A stretch of 64,000 bases of DNA, from NCBI RefSeq assembly GCF_003071365.1, contig NZ_CP028960.1, positions 2,046,001-2,110,000 on the forward strand, written 5' to 3'. Both the position numbers and the translations under genes were made by a program. The stretch is from Methyloceanibacter sp. wino2 (lineage in GTDB: Bacteria > Pseudomonadota > Alphaproteobacteria > Rhizobiales > Methyloligellaceae). The notes beneath the pieces were generated by a model, which had not been told where the DNA came from, ran no database searches, and saw only the letters and a program-made list of their open reading frames with translations. Of the stretch, positions 52,794 through 62,154 are shown piece after piece (the first letter of the stretch is position 1; every line of letters starts with the position of its first letter).

Positions 52794-52830
52794 AAGGCCG
52801 GGCGCGAGGCCCGGCCTTGTCTCATCGTGG
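52794..52830. terminator. Strong bidirectional terminator between the SNase gene and carD
   Basis: AAGGCCGGGC (52794-52803) pairs perfectly with GCCCGGCCTT (52809-52818) around a five-base loop. On the minus strand the stem runs into TTTTCATTTTC, 29 bases beyond the carD stop codon; on the plus strand it is followed by GTCTC. Confidence 0.88.
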
Positions 52831-52846
52831 CAATAGGAAGCTTACC

Positions 52847-53416
52847 TTAGGCGGCGGCTTTCCCGGCCTCGGCGGCCTCGGCGGCGGCCTTGATCGTGCG
52901 CGCCGACTTCGCGAGGATGTCGTCGATCTTGGCGACGGCGCTTTCCTCGTCCAGCTTCTCGACGGCGGCCAGTTCGCGCGCCATACGGTCGAGCGCAGCT
53001 TCATAGAGCTGACGCTCCGAGTAGGACTGCTCCGGCTGAGCCTCGGACCGGTACAGGTCGCGGACCACCTCGGCGATGGAAATCAGATCGCCGGAGTTGA
53101 TCTTGGCTTCGTACTCCTGGGCGCGGCGCGACCACATGGTGCGCTTCACGCGGGCCTTGCCCTTCAGCGTGGTCAGGGCCTTCTTGACGATCTTGTCTTC
53201 GGAAAGCTTGCGCATGCCGACGCTCTCGAGCTTCGTGGTCGGCACCCGAAGGGTCATCTTGTCCTTGTCGAAGCTGATCACGAACAGCTCGAGCTTCGCG
53301 CCGGCGATCTCCTGCTCTTCGATGGACGTGATGCGGCCCACGCCATGGGCCGGGTACACGATGTATTCGTTCGTCCGAAAACCGTTCCGCTGCTGGGGTC
53401 TCTTCTTTTCCGCCAT
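52847..53416 (-). CDS. carD: CarD-family transcription factor
   Basis: 189 residues from ATG 53416, where MAEKKRPQQRNGF begins. CarD/CdnL N-terminal domain: GFRTNEYIVYPAHGVGRITSIEEQEIAGAKLELFVISFDKDKMTLRVPTTKL, which contacts RNA polymerase beta, and an Ala-rich helical C-terminus (KAAAEAAEAGKAAA). CarD stabilises open complexes at rRNA and other promoters, and in alphaproteobacteria it influences growth. Start at 53461 would add a non-conserved leader. Confidence 0.93.
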   Translation of the reverse strand: MAEKKRPQQRNGFRTNEYIVYPAHGVGRITSIEEQEIAGAKLELFVISFDKDKMTLRVPTTKLESVGMRKLSEDKIVKKALTTLKGKARVKRTMWSRRAQEYEAKINSGDLISIAEVVRDLYRSEAQPEQSYSERQLYEAALDRMARELAAVEKLDEESAVAKIDDILAKSARTIKAAAEAAEAGKAAA

Positions 53417-53805
53417 ATGCTCGCCTCGCTGTTTGAAAGTCGTGGGGCGCGTCGGAACCAAGGCGCTTGAGCTTGTCTGCGTCGATTTCGGCCAGCGACG
53501 GGGTCGCTGGCGTCGCCCGGTGGGGGCGGTCTCGCTGACAATAAGGAAGCGTTCGATCAGGGGCCCTGATCGCTCAACTCCTTGGAAGCTCAGAAAAAAA
53601 GCGCGCCCAACCGGCTCGCCTCTCTTGGTGCCTCACGCGCCGACAGTTTGCGCCATTTCGAACACACCATATCACAAAAAACGCCAAATCGGAAGTCGCC
53701 CGCTCCGGCGGCATGGCCAATTTCAAGGCAGTGACTGTGGCATTTTGACCGAAAGGTTAACGCGAGACCGCATTTTGGGGCCGCGTTCAGGCAGGCGTTC
53801 GGGCC
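53417..53805. other. Intergenic region between carD and fdxA
   Basis: 389 bases without a gene. The AT-rich stretch near 53665-53690 (CACACCATATCACAAAAAAC) is the likeliest carD promoter, but no confident -35/-10 can be given. Confidence 0.5.
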
Positions 53806-54144
53806 CTAATCGCCCTCGCCGGGCTCCGCGGAGAAGTACTTCTCGAATTTGCCCTGCTCGGACACCTTGTCGTCCGCGCCTTCCATGGCCGGCTTCTTCG
53901 TCGTCAGGTTCGGCCAGATCTCGGCGTACTCGCGGTTCACGTCGAGCCACTTCTCGAGATCGGGTTCGGTGTCCGGCTTGATGGCGTCCGCGGGGCATTC
54001 CGGCTCGCAAACGCCGCAGTCGATGCACTCGTCCGGATGAATGACGAGCATGTTTTCGCCCTCGTAGAAGCAGTCCACGGGGCACACCTCAACGCAGTCG
54101 GTGTACTTGCATACAATGCATAAATCCGTGACGACGTATGTCAT
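53806..54144 (-). CDS. fdxA: Seven-iron ferredoxin FdxA
   Basis: 112 residues from ATG 54144. Cluster ligands: [24 protein letters not shown] (for the [3Fe-4S] and [4Fe-4S]) and [17 protein letters not shown]. Azotobacter FdI-type ferredoxins of this length serve oxidative metabolism, and it could serve the P450 or other monooxygenases. The C-terminal helix ([15 protein letters not shown]) is typical of the family. Confidence 0.96.
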   Translation of the reverse strand: MTYVVTDLCIVCKYTDCVEVCPVDCFYEGENMLVIHPDECIDCGVCEPECPADAIKPDTEPDLEKWLDVNREYAEIWPNLTTKKPAMEGADDKVSEQGKFEKYFSAEPGEGD

Positions 54145-54368
54145 CGATTCCACATGCCATGGGGCTGTCCCAGCCCGGTTGCTTAAGCCCAGTACGGGCT
54201 CTCAGCAAAGCCCGGGGAGAAGGAGCCCTGCCTATAGCAATAGTGTCGGCAGCACAAGGCGTGGAGCCTGCCGGGAAACCCCAATTTTTAGGATGGATTT
54301 GCGGCTTTCTGCCGCTCGTTGAGGCGGAATTTCTGCCGCCCGCGCCCGCGCGCACGCGGGAACCGTTT

Positions 54369-54734
54369 TCAGCTCCAAAACGACCGGAACGTGTCGATGC
54401 GCCGGCGGTCCTTCTTGGTGGGCCGCGCGCCTACGCGGGCCTCGCCGGCAGGCCCGCCTTCGGTCTCGTCGGCCGGCGGGGTCAGGTCCTCGTAGAGGGT
54501 CCGGGCCAGGGGCGCCGGGCCGCGCCGGTCGGCGGCATCGAGGATGCGCCAAACCACGAGCCGCCCGGGCGGTGTTGCCGTGATGACATCGCCGAGTTGC
54601 ACGATCCGGCTGGGCTTCCGCACCCGCTCGCCGTTGATCCGGACCTTGCCGTCCGCGATGAGACGGGTCGCTGCCGAGCGGGTCTTCACGGCCCGCGCGC
54701 ACCAGAGCCATTTGTCGAGGCGCTGGCCCGTCAC
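54369..54734 (-). CDS. S4-domain RNA-binding protein (HslR-like)
   Basis: 121 residues from the GTG at 54734. S4 domain QRLDKWLWCARAVKTRSAATRLIADGKVRINGERVRKPSRIVQLGDVI is evident; the basic C-terminus (ARPTKKDRRRIDTF) binds RNA. The HslR protein rescues stalled 50S subunits after heat shock. It is 11 bases after the helicase stop codon, and thus in its transcript. Confidence 0.9.
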   Translation of the reverse strand: MTGQRLDKWLWCARAVKTRSAATRLIADGKVRINGERVRKPSRIVQLGDVITATPPGRLVVWRILDAADRRGPAPLARTLYEDLTPPADETEGGPAGEARVGARPTKKDRRRIDTFRSFWS

Positions 54735-54745
54735 GCGGCCGCGTC

Positions 54746-57700
54746 CTAGCTCCGGCCCGAGCGGCCGCGTGCCGCCAGGCTGTCGCGCAGATCCTTGAGG
54801 GCCGCGAACGGCGAGTTCTCCGCTGCCTGCTCCCGTTTGGGCGAGGCGCTCCATTCCTTGCTTTTGCCTTGGCCACCGAAGCGATCGCCCTTGCCGCCTT
54901 TGCGGGGCGGTTTTCCGTGTTGGCGGTTCTTCTTATTGGGCTTGCCCTGGTGGTCGCCCTGTTGGCCACGCTGACGGTGCGGACGCTCCGCGCCGTCGCT
55001 GGCCTGCTTGCCGTCGGCACGGCCCCCGTGGCGGCCCTTGCCGCGCTGGTGCTGGCCTTGCTGATGCCGGCGTTTCGCCGGGCGCCAGATCTCGTCGAAG
55101 ACGGGCTCGGGCTCCGCTGGGGCAGCGGCTGCACCGGCATTCTCGTCTTGGGCCGGAGCGTCTTGGGCCGGGGCATCTTGGGCGGGAGGCTCTTGAACCG
55201 CGACTTCGCCGGTAGCGGCATCCGGTTCGGAAGCGGCCGGCGCGTCCTCGGACGGCGCTGCTTGTAGTTGCGGCTCGGCAGGGACGTCGATCTTCCGCCG
55301 TTCGAGACGGAAGCCAAGACCGCGCAGGATCGAGGCGAATTCCTCGCCGGAGCAACCGACCATGGACATGAGTTCCGGCACGACCCGGAAACCGCCGTCG
55401 CCGGTCGCGCCGGACGGCGGCGTGGGTGTCGCGGCGGCCTTTGCTGCCGGTGCGGCTTGCGGCGTTGGGGCGGCCTCGGCGGGCACGCTCTCCGTTTCGG
55501 TAGCCGACACCTCCGTTGGTGCCGCCCCGGTCTCCGAGGTCTCTGCCGTAGGTTCTGCTGCGGTTGCCGCCGCCGGCTCGGGCGTCTCGGTCTTCGGCGC
55601 GGGCCGCCAGGTGACGCGGGCGCGGATCAGGTCCGACAGCCGCTCGAGCATGTCGATCCGAACCGCACGGCTGCCGGCCACGTGAAAACCGGCCGCGCGC
55701 CAATAGGGCTCGGGCAAGGCGCCGTTCGCCGGCACGGAGGTGAGGCCCTGCTGGGGCCGCTCCGGCATGGCGTCGATATCGATGCCGTACTCGGCGCCGC
55801 CGTGGAGCGCCCAGAGCTGCAACAGCAGCTCCGCCGCCGCCGGCTTCAGAAGCGCGGGGAAATACAGATTGAAGGCTCCGAACCGGACGCCGTATTTGCG
55901 CAACTGTCCGCGATCGGACTGGTCCAGCGCCTTGATGTCGTCGGCTGCCCCTTCGCGGCGGAGCACGCCGAGATTCTCCGTGAGACGGAACGCGAGGCCG
56001 CGTGCGAGACCCGTGAGATCCTCTGCGCGGTTGAGATCCATCAGCGGCTTGAGCTTTGCGTCGAGATGCGCCGTGAGCCAGGCATCCAGACGCGCGGCGA
56101 CCCGTTCCCGGTCCGGCGCGCTCAAATTCTCGTCGGCGAACACTTCGATGCGCGGCTTCAGGGCCGTATCGCCCGCCACCAGACGGCCGATCTCGCAGCC
56201 CTGCCACAGGATGCGGCCATTGCCCGACAGGGTGATCGCCTCGTCGGCCGCCGAGCCAAGTGCATCGGCGCGCTGCGCAAGCTCGCTCGCCAGGATCTGC
56301 GTGGCGGCGTTGCGCGCGGCCTTGCCGTGAATACCCTCGCCCGCCGCATCAGGGGTGAAGCGGAAGCCGTCGAGCCGGCCCACGAAATGGTTCTCGACCA
56401 GGATCTGTCCGTCGTCGCCGATCTCGGCCATCATCTCCTCCTTGTCGCGCAGCCGCCGCATGAGCACGCTGGTTCGCCGGTCGACGAAACGTTGTGTCAG
56501 GCGTTCATGAAGCGCGTCGGACAATTTGTCCTCAATCGATCGGGTGCGCTCTTGCCAGTGCTCCGGATCGTGCAGCCATTGAGCGCGGTGGGACACAAAT
56601 GTCCAGGTGCGAATTTGCGCAAGGCGATTGGAAAGTGTGTCTATGTCGCCTTCCGTCCGGTCCGCCTGCGCCACCTGGCGGGCGAACCAGTCCTCGGGGA
56701 TTTTGCCTTCGTCGCTCATGACGAAGCCGAACAGCGCCCCGACCAGGTCCGCATGGTCCGCCGGTGAGACGCGCTGATAGTCCGGAATCTGGCACATGTC
56801 CCAGAGCAGGCCGACCGCCGCCGGCGACTTGGCCATGTCGCACACGGCCTCGTCGCGCGTGACATTCTCGAGCGCAATCACGTCGTCCACCATCCGGGAC
56901 CGGGTGAGGCGCGGGTGAATGGGCGTTTCCCGCAGGCTCTCTTTCAGGGCCTCGATGGAGGCCATGTCCAGCGTGCGGCTGCGCCATTGCAGGACGCCCA
57001 CCTGGTCGAAGCTGTGGGTTTCCAGGCGCTCGATCAATTCGGCGTCGAACGGCCCGGCCTGACCCGTGACCCCGAACGTGCCGTCATTCATATGGCGACC
57101 GGCGCGGCCGGCGATCTGTCCGATCTCGGACGGGGTCAGGTTGCGATGGGTATGGCCGTCGAACTTCCGCACGCCCGCGAAGGCCACGTGATCGAGATCG
57201 AGATTGAGCCCCATGCCGATGGCGTCGGTCGCCACCAGATAGTCGACGTCGCCGTTCTGATAGAGCGCGACCTGCGCATTGCGGGTGCGCGGGGAGAGGG
57301 CGCCGAGTACGACGGCCGCACCGCCGCGCTGGCGGCGCACGAGTTCGGCGATGGCGTACACATCGTTTGCCGAGAAGGCGACGATGGCGGAGCGGCGGGG
57401 CAGGCGCGTGATCTTCTTCTCGCCCGCATAAGACAGGCTCGACAGGCGCGGCCGGGAGACGAGATTGGCGCCGGGCAGCAGCTCGCGGATGGCATCGCGC
57501 ATGGTCGCCGCGCCGAGCAGCAAGGTCTCGGACGTGCCGCGCGCATGGAACAGGCGATTGGTGAAGACGTGCCCACGCTCGCCGTCGGCGGCGAGCTGGA
57601 TCTCGTCGATGGCGACGAAGTCGGCCTCCAGCTCGCGCGGCATGGCTTCCACGGTGCAGACATAGAAGCGCGCGCGGGGCGGCTTGATCTTCTCTTCGCC

Positions 57701-57961
57701 GGTGATGAGGGCGACCTGGCCGGCGCCCGCCTTGGCGACGACCTTCTCGTAGACCTCGCGGGCGAGCAGGCGCAGCGGCAAGCCGATGACCCCGACCTCG
57801 TGGGCGAGCATCCGCTCGATGGCGAGATGGGTCTTGCCGGTGTTGGTCGGACCGAGCACGGCGGTCACGCCACGCCCGCGATTGGGCGGACCGTGAGCCC
57901 CTGTCGTCGGCGCACCCGTGGCCGGGCGGCCTGTGGATTGTGTGGATAAGGCTTTGGACAT
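54746..57961 (-). CDS. SUV3/MgpS-like DExH helicase with repeat-rich C-terminus
   Basis: 1071 residues. Helicase core: Walker A AVLGPTNTGKTHLAIERML, DEIQLAADGERG (DEIQ box of SUV3), GAATMRD, VVLGALSPRTRNAQVALYQ, VATDAIGMGLNLDLDHVAF and the Arg-finger region EIGQIAGRAGRHM. The rest is less conserved and ends in a disordered tail with APAQD repeats (15-bp DNA repeats, about 55140-55190) and a basic GKGDRFGGQGKSKEW segment. An RNA helicase involved in RNA decay or ribosome maturation. Followed by the S4 protein. Confidence 0.88.
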   Translation of the reverse strand: MSKALSTQSTGRPATGAPTTGAHGPPNRGRGVTAVLGPTNTGKTHLAIERMLAHEVGVIGLPLRLLAREVYEKVVAKAGAGQVALITGEEKIKPPRARFYVCTVEAMPRELEADFVAIDEIQLAADGERGHVFTNRLFHARGTSETLLLGAATMRDAIRELLPGANLVSRPRLSSLSYAGEKKITRLPRRSAIVAFSANDVYAIAELVRRQRGGAAVVLGALSPRTRNAQVALYQNGDVDYLVATDAIGMGLNLDLDHVAFAGVRKFDGHTHRNLTPSEIGQIAGRAGRHMNDGTFGVTGQAGPFDAELIERLETHSFDQVGVLQWRSRTLDMASIEALKESLRETPIHPRLTRSRMVDDVIALENVTRDEAVCDMAKSPAAVGLLWDMCQIPDYQRVSPADHADLVGALFGFVMSDEGKIPEDWFARQVAQADRTEGDIDTLSNRLAQIRTWTFVSHRAQWLHDPEHWQERTRSIEDKLSDALHERLTQRFVDRRTSVLMRRLRDKEEMMAEIGDDGQILVENHFVGRLDGFRFTPDAAGEGIHGKAARNAATQILASELAQRADALGSAADEAITLSGNGRILWQGCEIGRLVAGDTALKPRIEVFADENLSAPDRERVAARLDAWLTAHLDAKLKPLMDLNRAEDLTGLARGLAFRLTENLGVLRREGAADDIKALDQSDRGQLRKYGVRFGAFNLYFPALLKPAAAELLLQLWALHGGAEYGIDIDAMPERPQQGLTSVPANGALPEPYWRAAGFHVAGSRAVRIDMLERLSDLIRARVTWRPAPKTETPEPAAATAAEPTAETSETGAAPTEVSATETESVPAEAAPTPQAAPAAKAAATPTPPSGATGDGGFRVVPELMSMVGCSGEEFASILRGLGFRLERRKIDVPAEPQLQAAPSEDAPAASEPDAATGEVAVQEPPAQDAPAQDAPAQDENAGAAAAPAEPEPVFDEIWRPAKRRHQQGQHQRGKGRHGGRADGKQASDGAERPHRQRGQQGDHQGKPNKKNRQHGKPPRKGGKGDRFGGQGKSKEWSASPKREQAAENSPFAALKDLRDSLAARGRSGRS
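55143..55190. repeat. 15-bp tandem repeat inside the helicase gene
   Basis: A 15-base unit of the type GGAGCGTCTTGGGCC occurs three times in succession (the last slightly divergent), encoding APAQD on the minus strand. Variable copy number is likely, since the region is in a disordered tail. Confidence 0.7.
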
Positions 57962-58058
57962 ACGGAGAAATTCTTAAGGCGATCCGGTGTCAGCCGCGAA
58001 CGGGGGGAGAACGAATCCCGTCCGAATCGCTGACTCCAGCGTATTCGACTTATGTTCC

Positions 58059-58073
58059 GTTCCAAACTGGAAC
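58059..58073. promoter_or_regulatory. Inverted repeat upstream of the helicase gene
   Basis: GTTCC-AAACT-GGAAC, five-base arms, 98 bases before the helicase start. LexA boxes of alphaproteobacteria are GTTC-N7-GTTC direct repeats, so this is not a LexA box; unknown regulator or chance. Confidence 0.35.
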
Positions 58074-58181
58074 AACGACGCAGGTGTGGAGCGCCTCGCT
58101 CACATGTAAGCGGCCTTGGGCCCGTGCGCTATATGTAGTTTTCTTTTCTCTCACGGGTTTGCCCACGCCGGGTCGCAACGG

Positions 58182-58267
58182 GAACAGAGCAGGGGCGAAT
58201 CAGGGGATCGTAAATTTTCGCGCACCGTTCCCTACGACATGTTGTGGTTTTGGGGGGCCGCGTTAAC
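58182..58267. repeat. 86-bp dispersed repeat, left copy
   Basis: Same orientation and length as the copy at 59300-59385; 74 of 86 bases match (86%), with 29 identical bases at 58227-58255. Lies about 120 bases beyond the stop codon of the AT-rich gene. Confidence 0.88.
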
Positions 58268-58387
58268 GAAGCCCGGTGGCGCGCCTCTCTTCGTCACCCC
58301 CGGGCTTGTAGGGTCCACTAGGGCGGTCCGACCATAGTCGTCGCTTCTAGGAGGCGGTGGACAGCCCCTTGTCCGCTTTGGTGCCTG

Positions 58388-59143
58388 TCACTCCTTGTCC
58401 ACCACCCACGACCACTCTTGCTTGGTGGAATTGCAGTTTTCGTCCAGTGTGATGGTGAAGCGCATAGCTGGCTTCAAATGATGCACTAGCTGCCCGGGTG
58501 GGCCATACGCAATGTCGGTCGAGAAGGTCCCCAGTACCTTGTCACAAGGGACACCGCCCAGTTCAACCTTTGGCCCTTCATAGGTAATAACTTGCCCTGG
58601 CTGCATGACCGGACCTTTGCTGGGGTACTCCGTCTTTTTCTCGGGTACCTTCTCTAGAACTCTGAGATCAAAATTGTTGATCGCGTACTGAATGTCCGAT
58701 TGCGCGTCGTTGCGGATCACGATGGAAATCTGAACACGCTCAAGAGTCTTTTTGCCACCTTCTTCTCGGATATCTCTTCTGAAGAGGGGGTCCACGAATT
58801 TGAGCTGACTCTTGATTGCCAGTATGTCGGGGGAGACTTTGCCTTGCGCGCTCCAGTCTTCCCGGAGCATCACAATGCCCAAGGCCAGAATAGCCGTCCC
58901 AATGGCTATCAATGCCACTGCGAGTAGCATCCTTGTTCTCCTGGTGAGAGGCCCGACCACTGTCTCTACAAGGGGCCAGAGTGAGTATCTAAATGGCCTG
59001 ACGACGAACCACGCAAAATAGGCAAACAGGCCGGCCAAACCTCCCCAGAACATTATCTGTCCGAGCCAGAACGGCAGTTGGGGGAACGCTTGCGAAGCGC
59101 CCATCACAACGATGTCCGCAAGCAAAAAGAGCACATGCATCAA
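58388..59143 (-). CDS. AT-rich orphan membrane protein between repeats
   Basis: 251 residues: three membrane helices (about 2-18, 27-47, 72-93), then a non-membrane domain with strands (LERVQISIVIRNDAQSDIQYAINNFDLRVLEKV, YEGPKVELGGVPCDKVL, FTITLDENC). No family recognised. Base composition is clearly lower in G+C: I count 86 of 180 (48%) in 58621-58800, compared with 72% in the line at 59581-59640. Flanked by the 86-bp repeats. Suggests acquisition from elsewhere. Confidence 0.7.
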   Translation of the reverse strand: MMHVLFLLADIVVMGASQAFPQLPFWLGQIMFWGGLAGLFAYFAWFVVRPFRYSLWPLVETVVGPLTRRTRMLLAVALIAIGTAILALGIVMLREDWSAQGKVSPDILAIKSQLKFVDPLFRRDIREEGGKKTLERVQISIVIRNDAQSDIQYAINNFDLRVLEKVPEKKTEYPSKGPVMQPGQVITYEGPKVELGGVPCDKVLGTFSTDIAYGPPGQLVHHLKPAMRFTITLDENCNSTKQEWSWVVDKE

Positions 59144-59299
59144 GCTGACCCCCGCGTAGGTTGCGCCCTCAGCGTAGCACGCCCCAAGGGCTGGTATTCG
59201 CCAACGGGATGTATGCCTCGATGTCCGTCCGGATCACGATGTGGACTAGATATTGTCGCCACACGGTCGCGAGGCGGCGCTTTCGCAGGTTCACACCGT

Positions 59300-59385
59300 G
59301 AACAGACCGGCGACGAATCAGGGGTTCGTAAATCTTCGGGCCCTGTTCCCTACGACATGTTGTGGTTTTGGGGTCGCGCGTTAAC
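59300..59385. repeat. 86-bp dispersed repeat, right copy
   Basis: Matches 58182-58267. Lies 45 bases beyond the stop codon of the DUF3108 gene and 157 bases before the start codon of the AT-rich gene (both on the minus strand). Confidence 0.88.
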
Positions 59386-59430
59386 CACGCCGTCCCGACC
59401 GGGCCACGAAGTGGCTCAGCGGGCTTTGGC

Positions 59431-60522
59431 TCAGCGCGCCTCGGCGCGGCCGGCGCGGCCCACGCGCATGGACGTGGCCACTGCCACGGCGGTGTAGCCG
59501 CCGAAGGCAGGGATCGTGATTTGGTAGGGCACATACATGCCCGTGCCCCGCAAGGGGACGAGCCAGGCTTCGATGCCGCCCGCTTGGCGCAGCTCCTCGA
59601 TCCCCGGGTCGCCGCGCGGATAGCCGGAGATCGGCACGAACTTCACTTGGCACACGGCGGCGGGCCCGGAGTAGTTGCCCTTGCCCCGGTTCTGCACCAT
59701 CACGCGCTTCTTCGGCTTGAGGACAAGATCGTAACGGGAGCGCCCGTCGAACACGGGAATCACCTGGTTGCAGACGCTGAGATTGGCGCGGGTGTCGTTG
59801 GAGCGCGCCGTCAGAAACGCGCCGGAGAGCGGGTCCACCACGCGCTGAACCTGTTCCTTCGTGACCTTGATCTCTCCGGGATAGGGGCGGGGCTTCGGCC
59901 AGATCTTCACCGACTGCACATAGCCGTCTCCGAAGTCGATGCTGAGGCGCTCCTGGTATTTGCCGTCGCTCTGGCTGAACGAGTAGGAGCGGGGGTTCGC
60001 GCCGTCTGTGGTGGCCTCGCCCGAGCCGTGGAGGCGGCCCTGCCAGTTGAACACCCAGCCCTTCAGCACGGAGAAGGTGCCGTTGCCGCGCAAGGAATAT
60101 TGGCCGTTCTGCACCGTGCCCGAGATGCTGAAATTGCCGAGGTTGAAGCGGCCGAGGCTGACATTGTAGACGGCCTGGAAGCGCGCCGAGGTGTCGACCG
60201 GGCCGGCCCGTTGTTCAGGTTCTACGGGGGCGGGCTCCAGGTTCGGTTCCGCGAACTCGCTGTCGTCCTCGTCCCCCGGCTTGTTCTTGTCGTTGTAGAG
60301 GCCTTCGATGGGGAAGGGTTCGGTCTCGTCCAGGATTGAGCCGCGGGCGCCAAAGTTGGCGTCAGCGTCCGGCGCCGGGCCGTCGGGGCCGGTTTCGGCC
60401 CGCGCGATGCCATGGGGGGATGCGTCCAGCGCGACCAACGCCAAAACGGCGATGCCAAGCGCTAGCCCGGCCACCGCGGCGACTTTGGCCGCAATACTCA
60501 AGACGTGTCGTGCGACCCGCAT
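59431..60522 (-). CDS. DUF3108-domain secreted/periplasmic protein
   Basis: 363 residues. N-terminal hydrophobic segment (about 10-34), an acidic Pro-rich linker, then DUF3108: ARFQAVYNVSLGRFNLGNFSISGTVQNGQYSLRGNG, FSQSDGKYQERLSIDFGDG, LTARSNDTRANLSVCNQVIPVFDGRSRYDLVLKPKKR and the C-terminal AWLVPLRGTGMYVPYQITIPAFGGYTAVAVATS. These domains form beta-rich, envelope-associated proteins; function unknown. Start preceded by a weak ribosome-binding site. Confidence 0.85.
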   Translation of the reverse strand: MRVARHVLSIAAKVAAVAGLALGIAVLALVALDASPHGIARAETGPDGPAPDADANFGARGSILDETEPFPIEGLYNDKNKPGDEDDSEFAEPNLEPAPVEPEQRAGPVDTSARFQAVYNVSLGRFNLGNFSISGTVQNGQYSLRGNGTFSVLKGWVFNWQGRLHGSGEATTDGANPRSYSFSQSDGKYQERLSIDFGDGYVQSVKIWPKPRPYPGEIKVTKEQVQRVVDPLSGAFLTARSNDTRANLSVCNQVIPVFDGRSRYDLVLKPKKRVMVQNRGKGNYSGPAAVCQVKFVPISGYPRGDPGIEELRQAGGIEAWLVPLRGTGMYVPYQITIPAFGGYTAVAVATSMRVGRAGRAEAR

Positions 60523-60764
60523 CTATCGCAGTCCCTCCAGGGCCCCCCGGCCACCTTATCTCTTGACTGGCCAGTGAGCAGGATTAGTCGGATTCGTCAA
60601 TTCGGCCAACACAGGCGGGAAACCCTCTGAATGGCTGAAAAGCGTATGGCACCTTGACCGAAAACGGTCATCCCCGTATATGTCCCGGCCTTGAGCCTCG
60701 CGCTGGTGAAACGTCACGAGCTGCGACAGGTATTCACAAGATTTTCGTTAGAAGGACAAGGACC

Positions 60765-61073
60765 ATGGCCCGTCGCTGCGAGCTGTCCGGCAAAGCCGTG
60801 CTCACCGGCAACAATGTGAGCCATGCAAAGCGCCGCACGCGGCGCCGCTTCCTGCCGAATCTGAGCAATGTCACGCTTCAGAGCGACACTCTGAAGAAGG
60901 CTGTCCGCCTCACCGTCTCCGCCAGCGCCCTGCGCTCGGTCGAGCACCGTGGCGGTCTGGACGCCTATCTGCTCAAGGCCGGCGACGACGAACTCTCGCT
61001 GAAGGCACGCCGCCTGAAGCGCGAGATCGCCAAGGCGAGCGAGAAGGCGACCGAGGCGCAGGCGGCCTCTTAA
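60765..61073 (+). CDS. rpmB: 50S ribosomal protein L28
   Basis: 102 residues from ATG 60765 (AAGGACC upstream). [33 protein letters not shown] is the conserved L28 N-terminus; longer than E. coli L28 (78) with a Lys/Ala-rich tail ([18 protein letters not shown]) usual in alphaproteobacteria. Structural protein near the exit tunnel. An upstream frame from 60654 is not needed. Confidence 0.97.
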   Translation: MARRCELSGKAVLTGNNVSHAKRRTRRRFLPNLSNVTLQSDTLKKAVRLTVSASALRSVEHRGGLDAYLLKAGDDELSLKARRLKREIAKASEKATEAQAAS

Positions 61074-61107
61074 GGCTTTCGCCGCGCCGCGACCTCGCCG
61101 CGTCGCC

Positions 61108-62154
61108 CTACGGCAGCGTAAACTGCATGATCAGCGAGCGCTGAAAAGCGCTGAAGTTATCGTCCGACATGAGCGTCAGGACGGTGGTGCCGTCTTGCGC
61201 GCGGTGAACCGCGATCGCTTCCATATTGTCGATATTCAAAAGATCGTCGGTCTCGAGCAGCGTCTCGCCGGTGATCAGCTTGCCGGGCTTGAGGTCCGCA
61301 GGCGAAATCCGCCGGATACGCATCTTGACGCCTTCGCTATAACGGAAGCGCCGCTCCAAGAGCAGCAATCCGCCATCGGGCAATCCGGCGGCGTCCGTGA
61401 TGTCGAACCCCCCGAGCCTGCGTATCGTGATCGCACCGGGCGAAGGCCCGCCGATCAGCCAGCCGATCAGATTGCCGGCCCGGTCTCGCAGATACTCCGG
61501 CAGCGCCACCACCGTTCCTTCCATGCGCCCCGACCGGATCGTGGCGACCGCCTCCAGCCCTTGGTTGGCGTTCATGGCGCGTGCCGCCTTGGGCAGCGGA
61601 ATGGTCCCGTTCGGCGGGCCGAAGCGGTCCGGCGTGAAGGGATAGCGCATGATGCGGTGATCCCGCTCGAACGAGACGAGGGCGCTGCCGCTGTTCGTGT
61701 TGCTTGAAAGAAGGGCCATGCCTTCGGCGTCTTGCTCCGCCTCGGAGCGCAAGGGGCTGCCGTCCTTGTCGAGGATGGGTCCGAGCATGACGTTCGACAG
61801 GCTCGCAAGACGGCTCCCATCGTATTCGAGGGTCGCGCGCATCCAGGAGCCCGCGTCGGACAGGGCCAGGAGCGTGGTGCCGGTCGGATCGAGCGCCATG
61901 GCCGAATAGCCGCCGAAATGCACCGAGCGGGCGAACAGGTTGAGCCCGCCGCGATAGATCAGCTTGCCGAACCGCGTCTTCGTGGGGTCGTCGCGATCGA
62001 AAGTGATCGGGACCACGGAGACGCGCGTCTCCGTCGGACCCGACAGGGGCGTGGAGGGCTTCGCCACCAATGCGGATGCGCTGAGATATAAGACGGCGAT
62101 GGCGGCGAGCCCTGCTGCCAGAGCCGCCGTGGTCTTGGCCGGGATCAGCCGCAC
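61108..62154 (-). CDS. Esterase-like activity of phytase-family protein
   Basis: 348 residues from GTG 62154, which abuts the cobT stop. A hydrophobic signal helix (10-30) then the repeat-blade domain: VVPITFDRDDPTKTRFGKLIYRGGL, HFGGYSAMALDPTGTTLLALSDAGSW, EQDAEGMALLSSN, ANQGLEAVATIRSG and DDLLNIDNMEAIAVHRAQDG. This is the phytase-esterase-like beta-propeller family (PF13449); substrate unknown. Co-transcribed with cobT on the minus strand. Confidence 0.87.
   Translation of the reverse strand: MRLIPAKTTAALAAGLAAIAVLYLSASALVAKPSTPLSGPTETRVSVVPITFDRDDPTKTRFGKLIYRGGLNLFARSVHFGGYSAMALDPTGTTLLALSDAGSWMRATLEYDGSRLASLSNVMLGPILDKDGSPLRSEAEQDAEGMALLSSNTNSGSALVSFERDHRIMRYPFTPDRFGPPNGTIPLPKAARAMNANQGLEAVATIRSGRMEGTVVALPEYLRDRAGNLIGWLIGGPSPGAITIRRLGGFDITDAAGLPDGGLLLLERRFRYSEGVKMRIRRISPADLKPGKLITGETLLETDDLLNIDNMEAIAVHRAQDGTTVLTLMSDDNFSAFQRSLIMQFTLP

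Larger units (their letters stand above)
57962..58387. other. Intergenic region upstream of the helicase
   Basis: 426 bases with no convincing gene. It holds the inverted repeat 58059-58073 and the left copy of the 86-bp repeat. The open frame at 58116 on the plus strand overlaps the repeat and is not supported. Confidence 0.5.

Noticed and set aside
58059-58073. LexA box upstream of the helicase
   Set aside because: The elements are an inverted GTTCC/GGAAC pair, not the GTTC-N7-GTTC direct repeat known in alphaproteobacteria.
58116-59497. Two plus-strand open frames sharing a peptide ending VPYDMLWFWG
   Set aside because: They only translate the 86-bp repeat. Nearly all differences between the copies change amino acids, so there is no protein-level constraint, and neither frame has a credible start.
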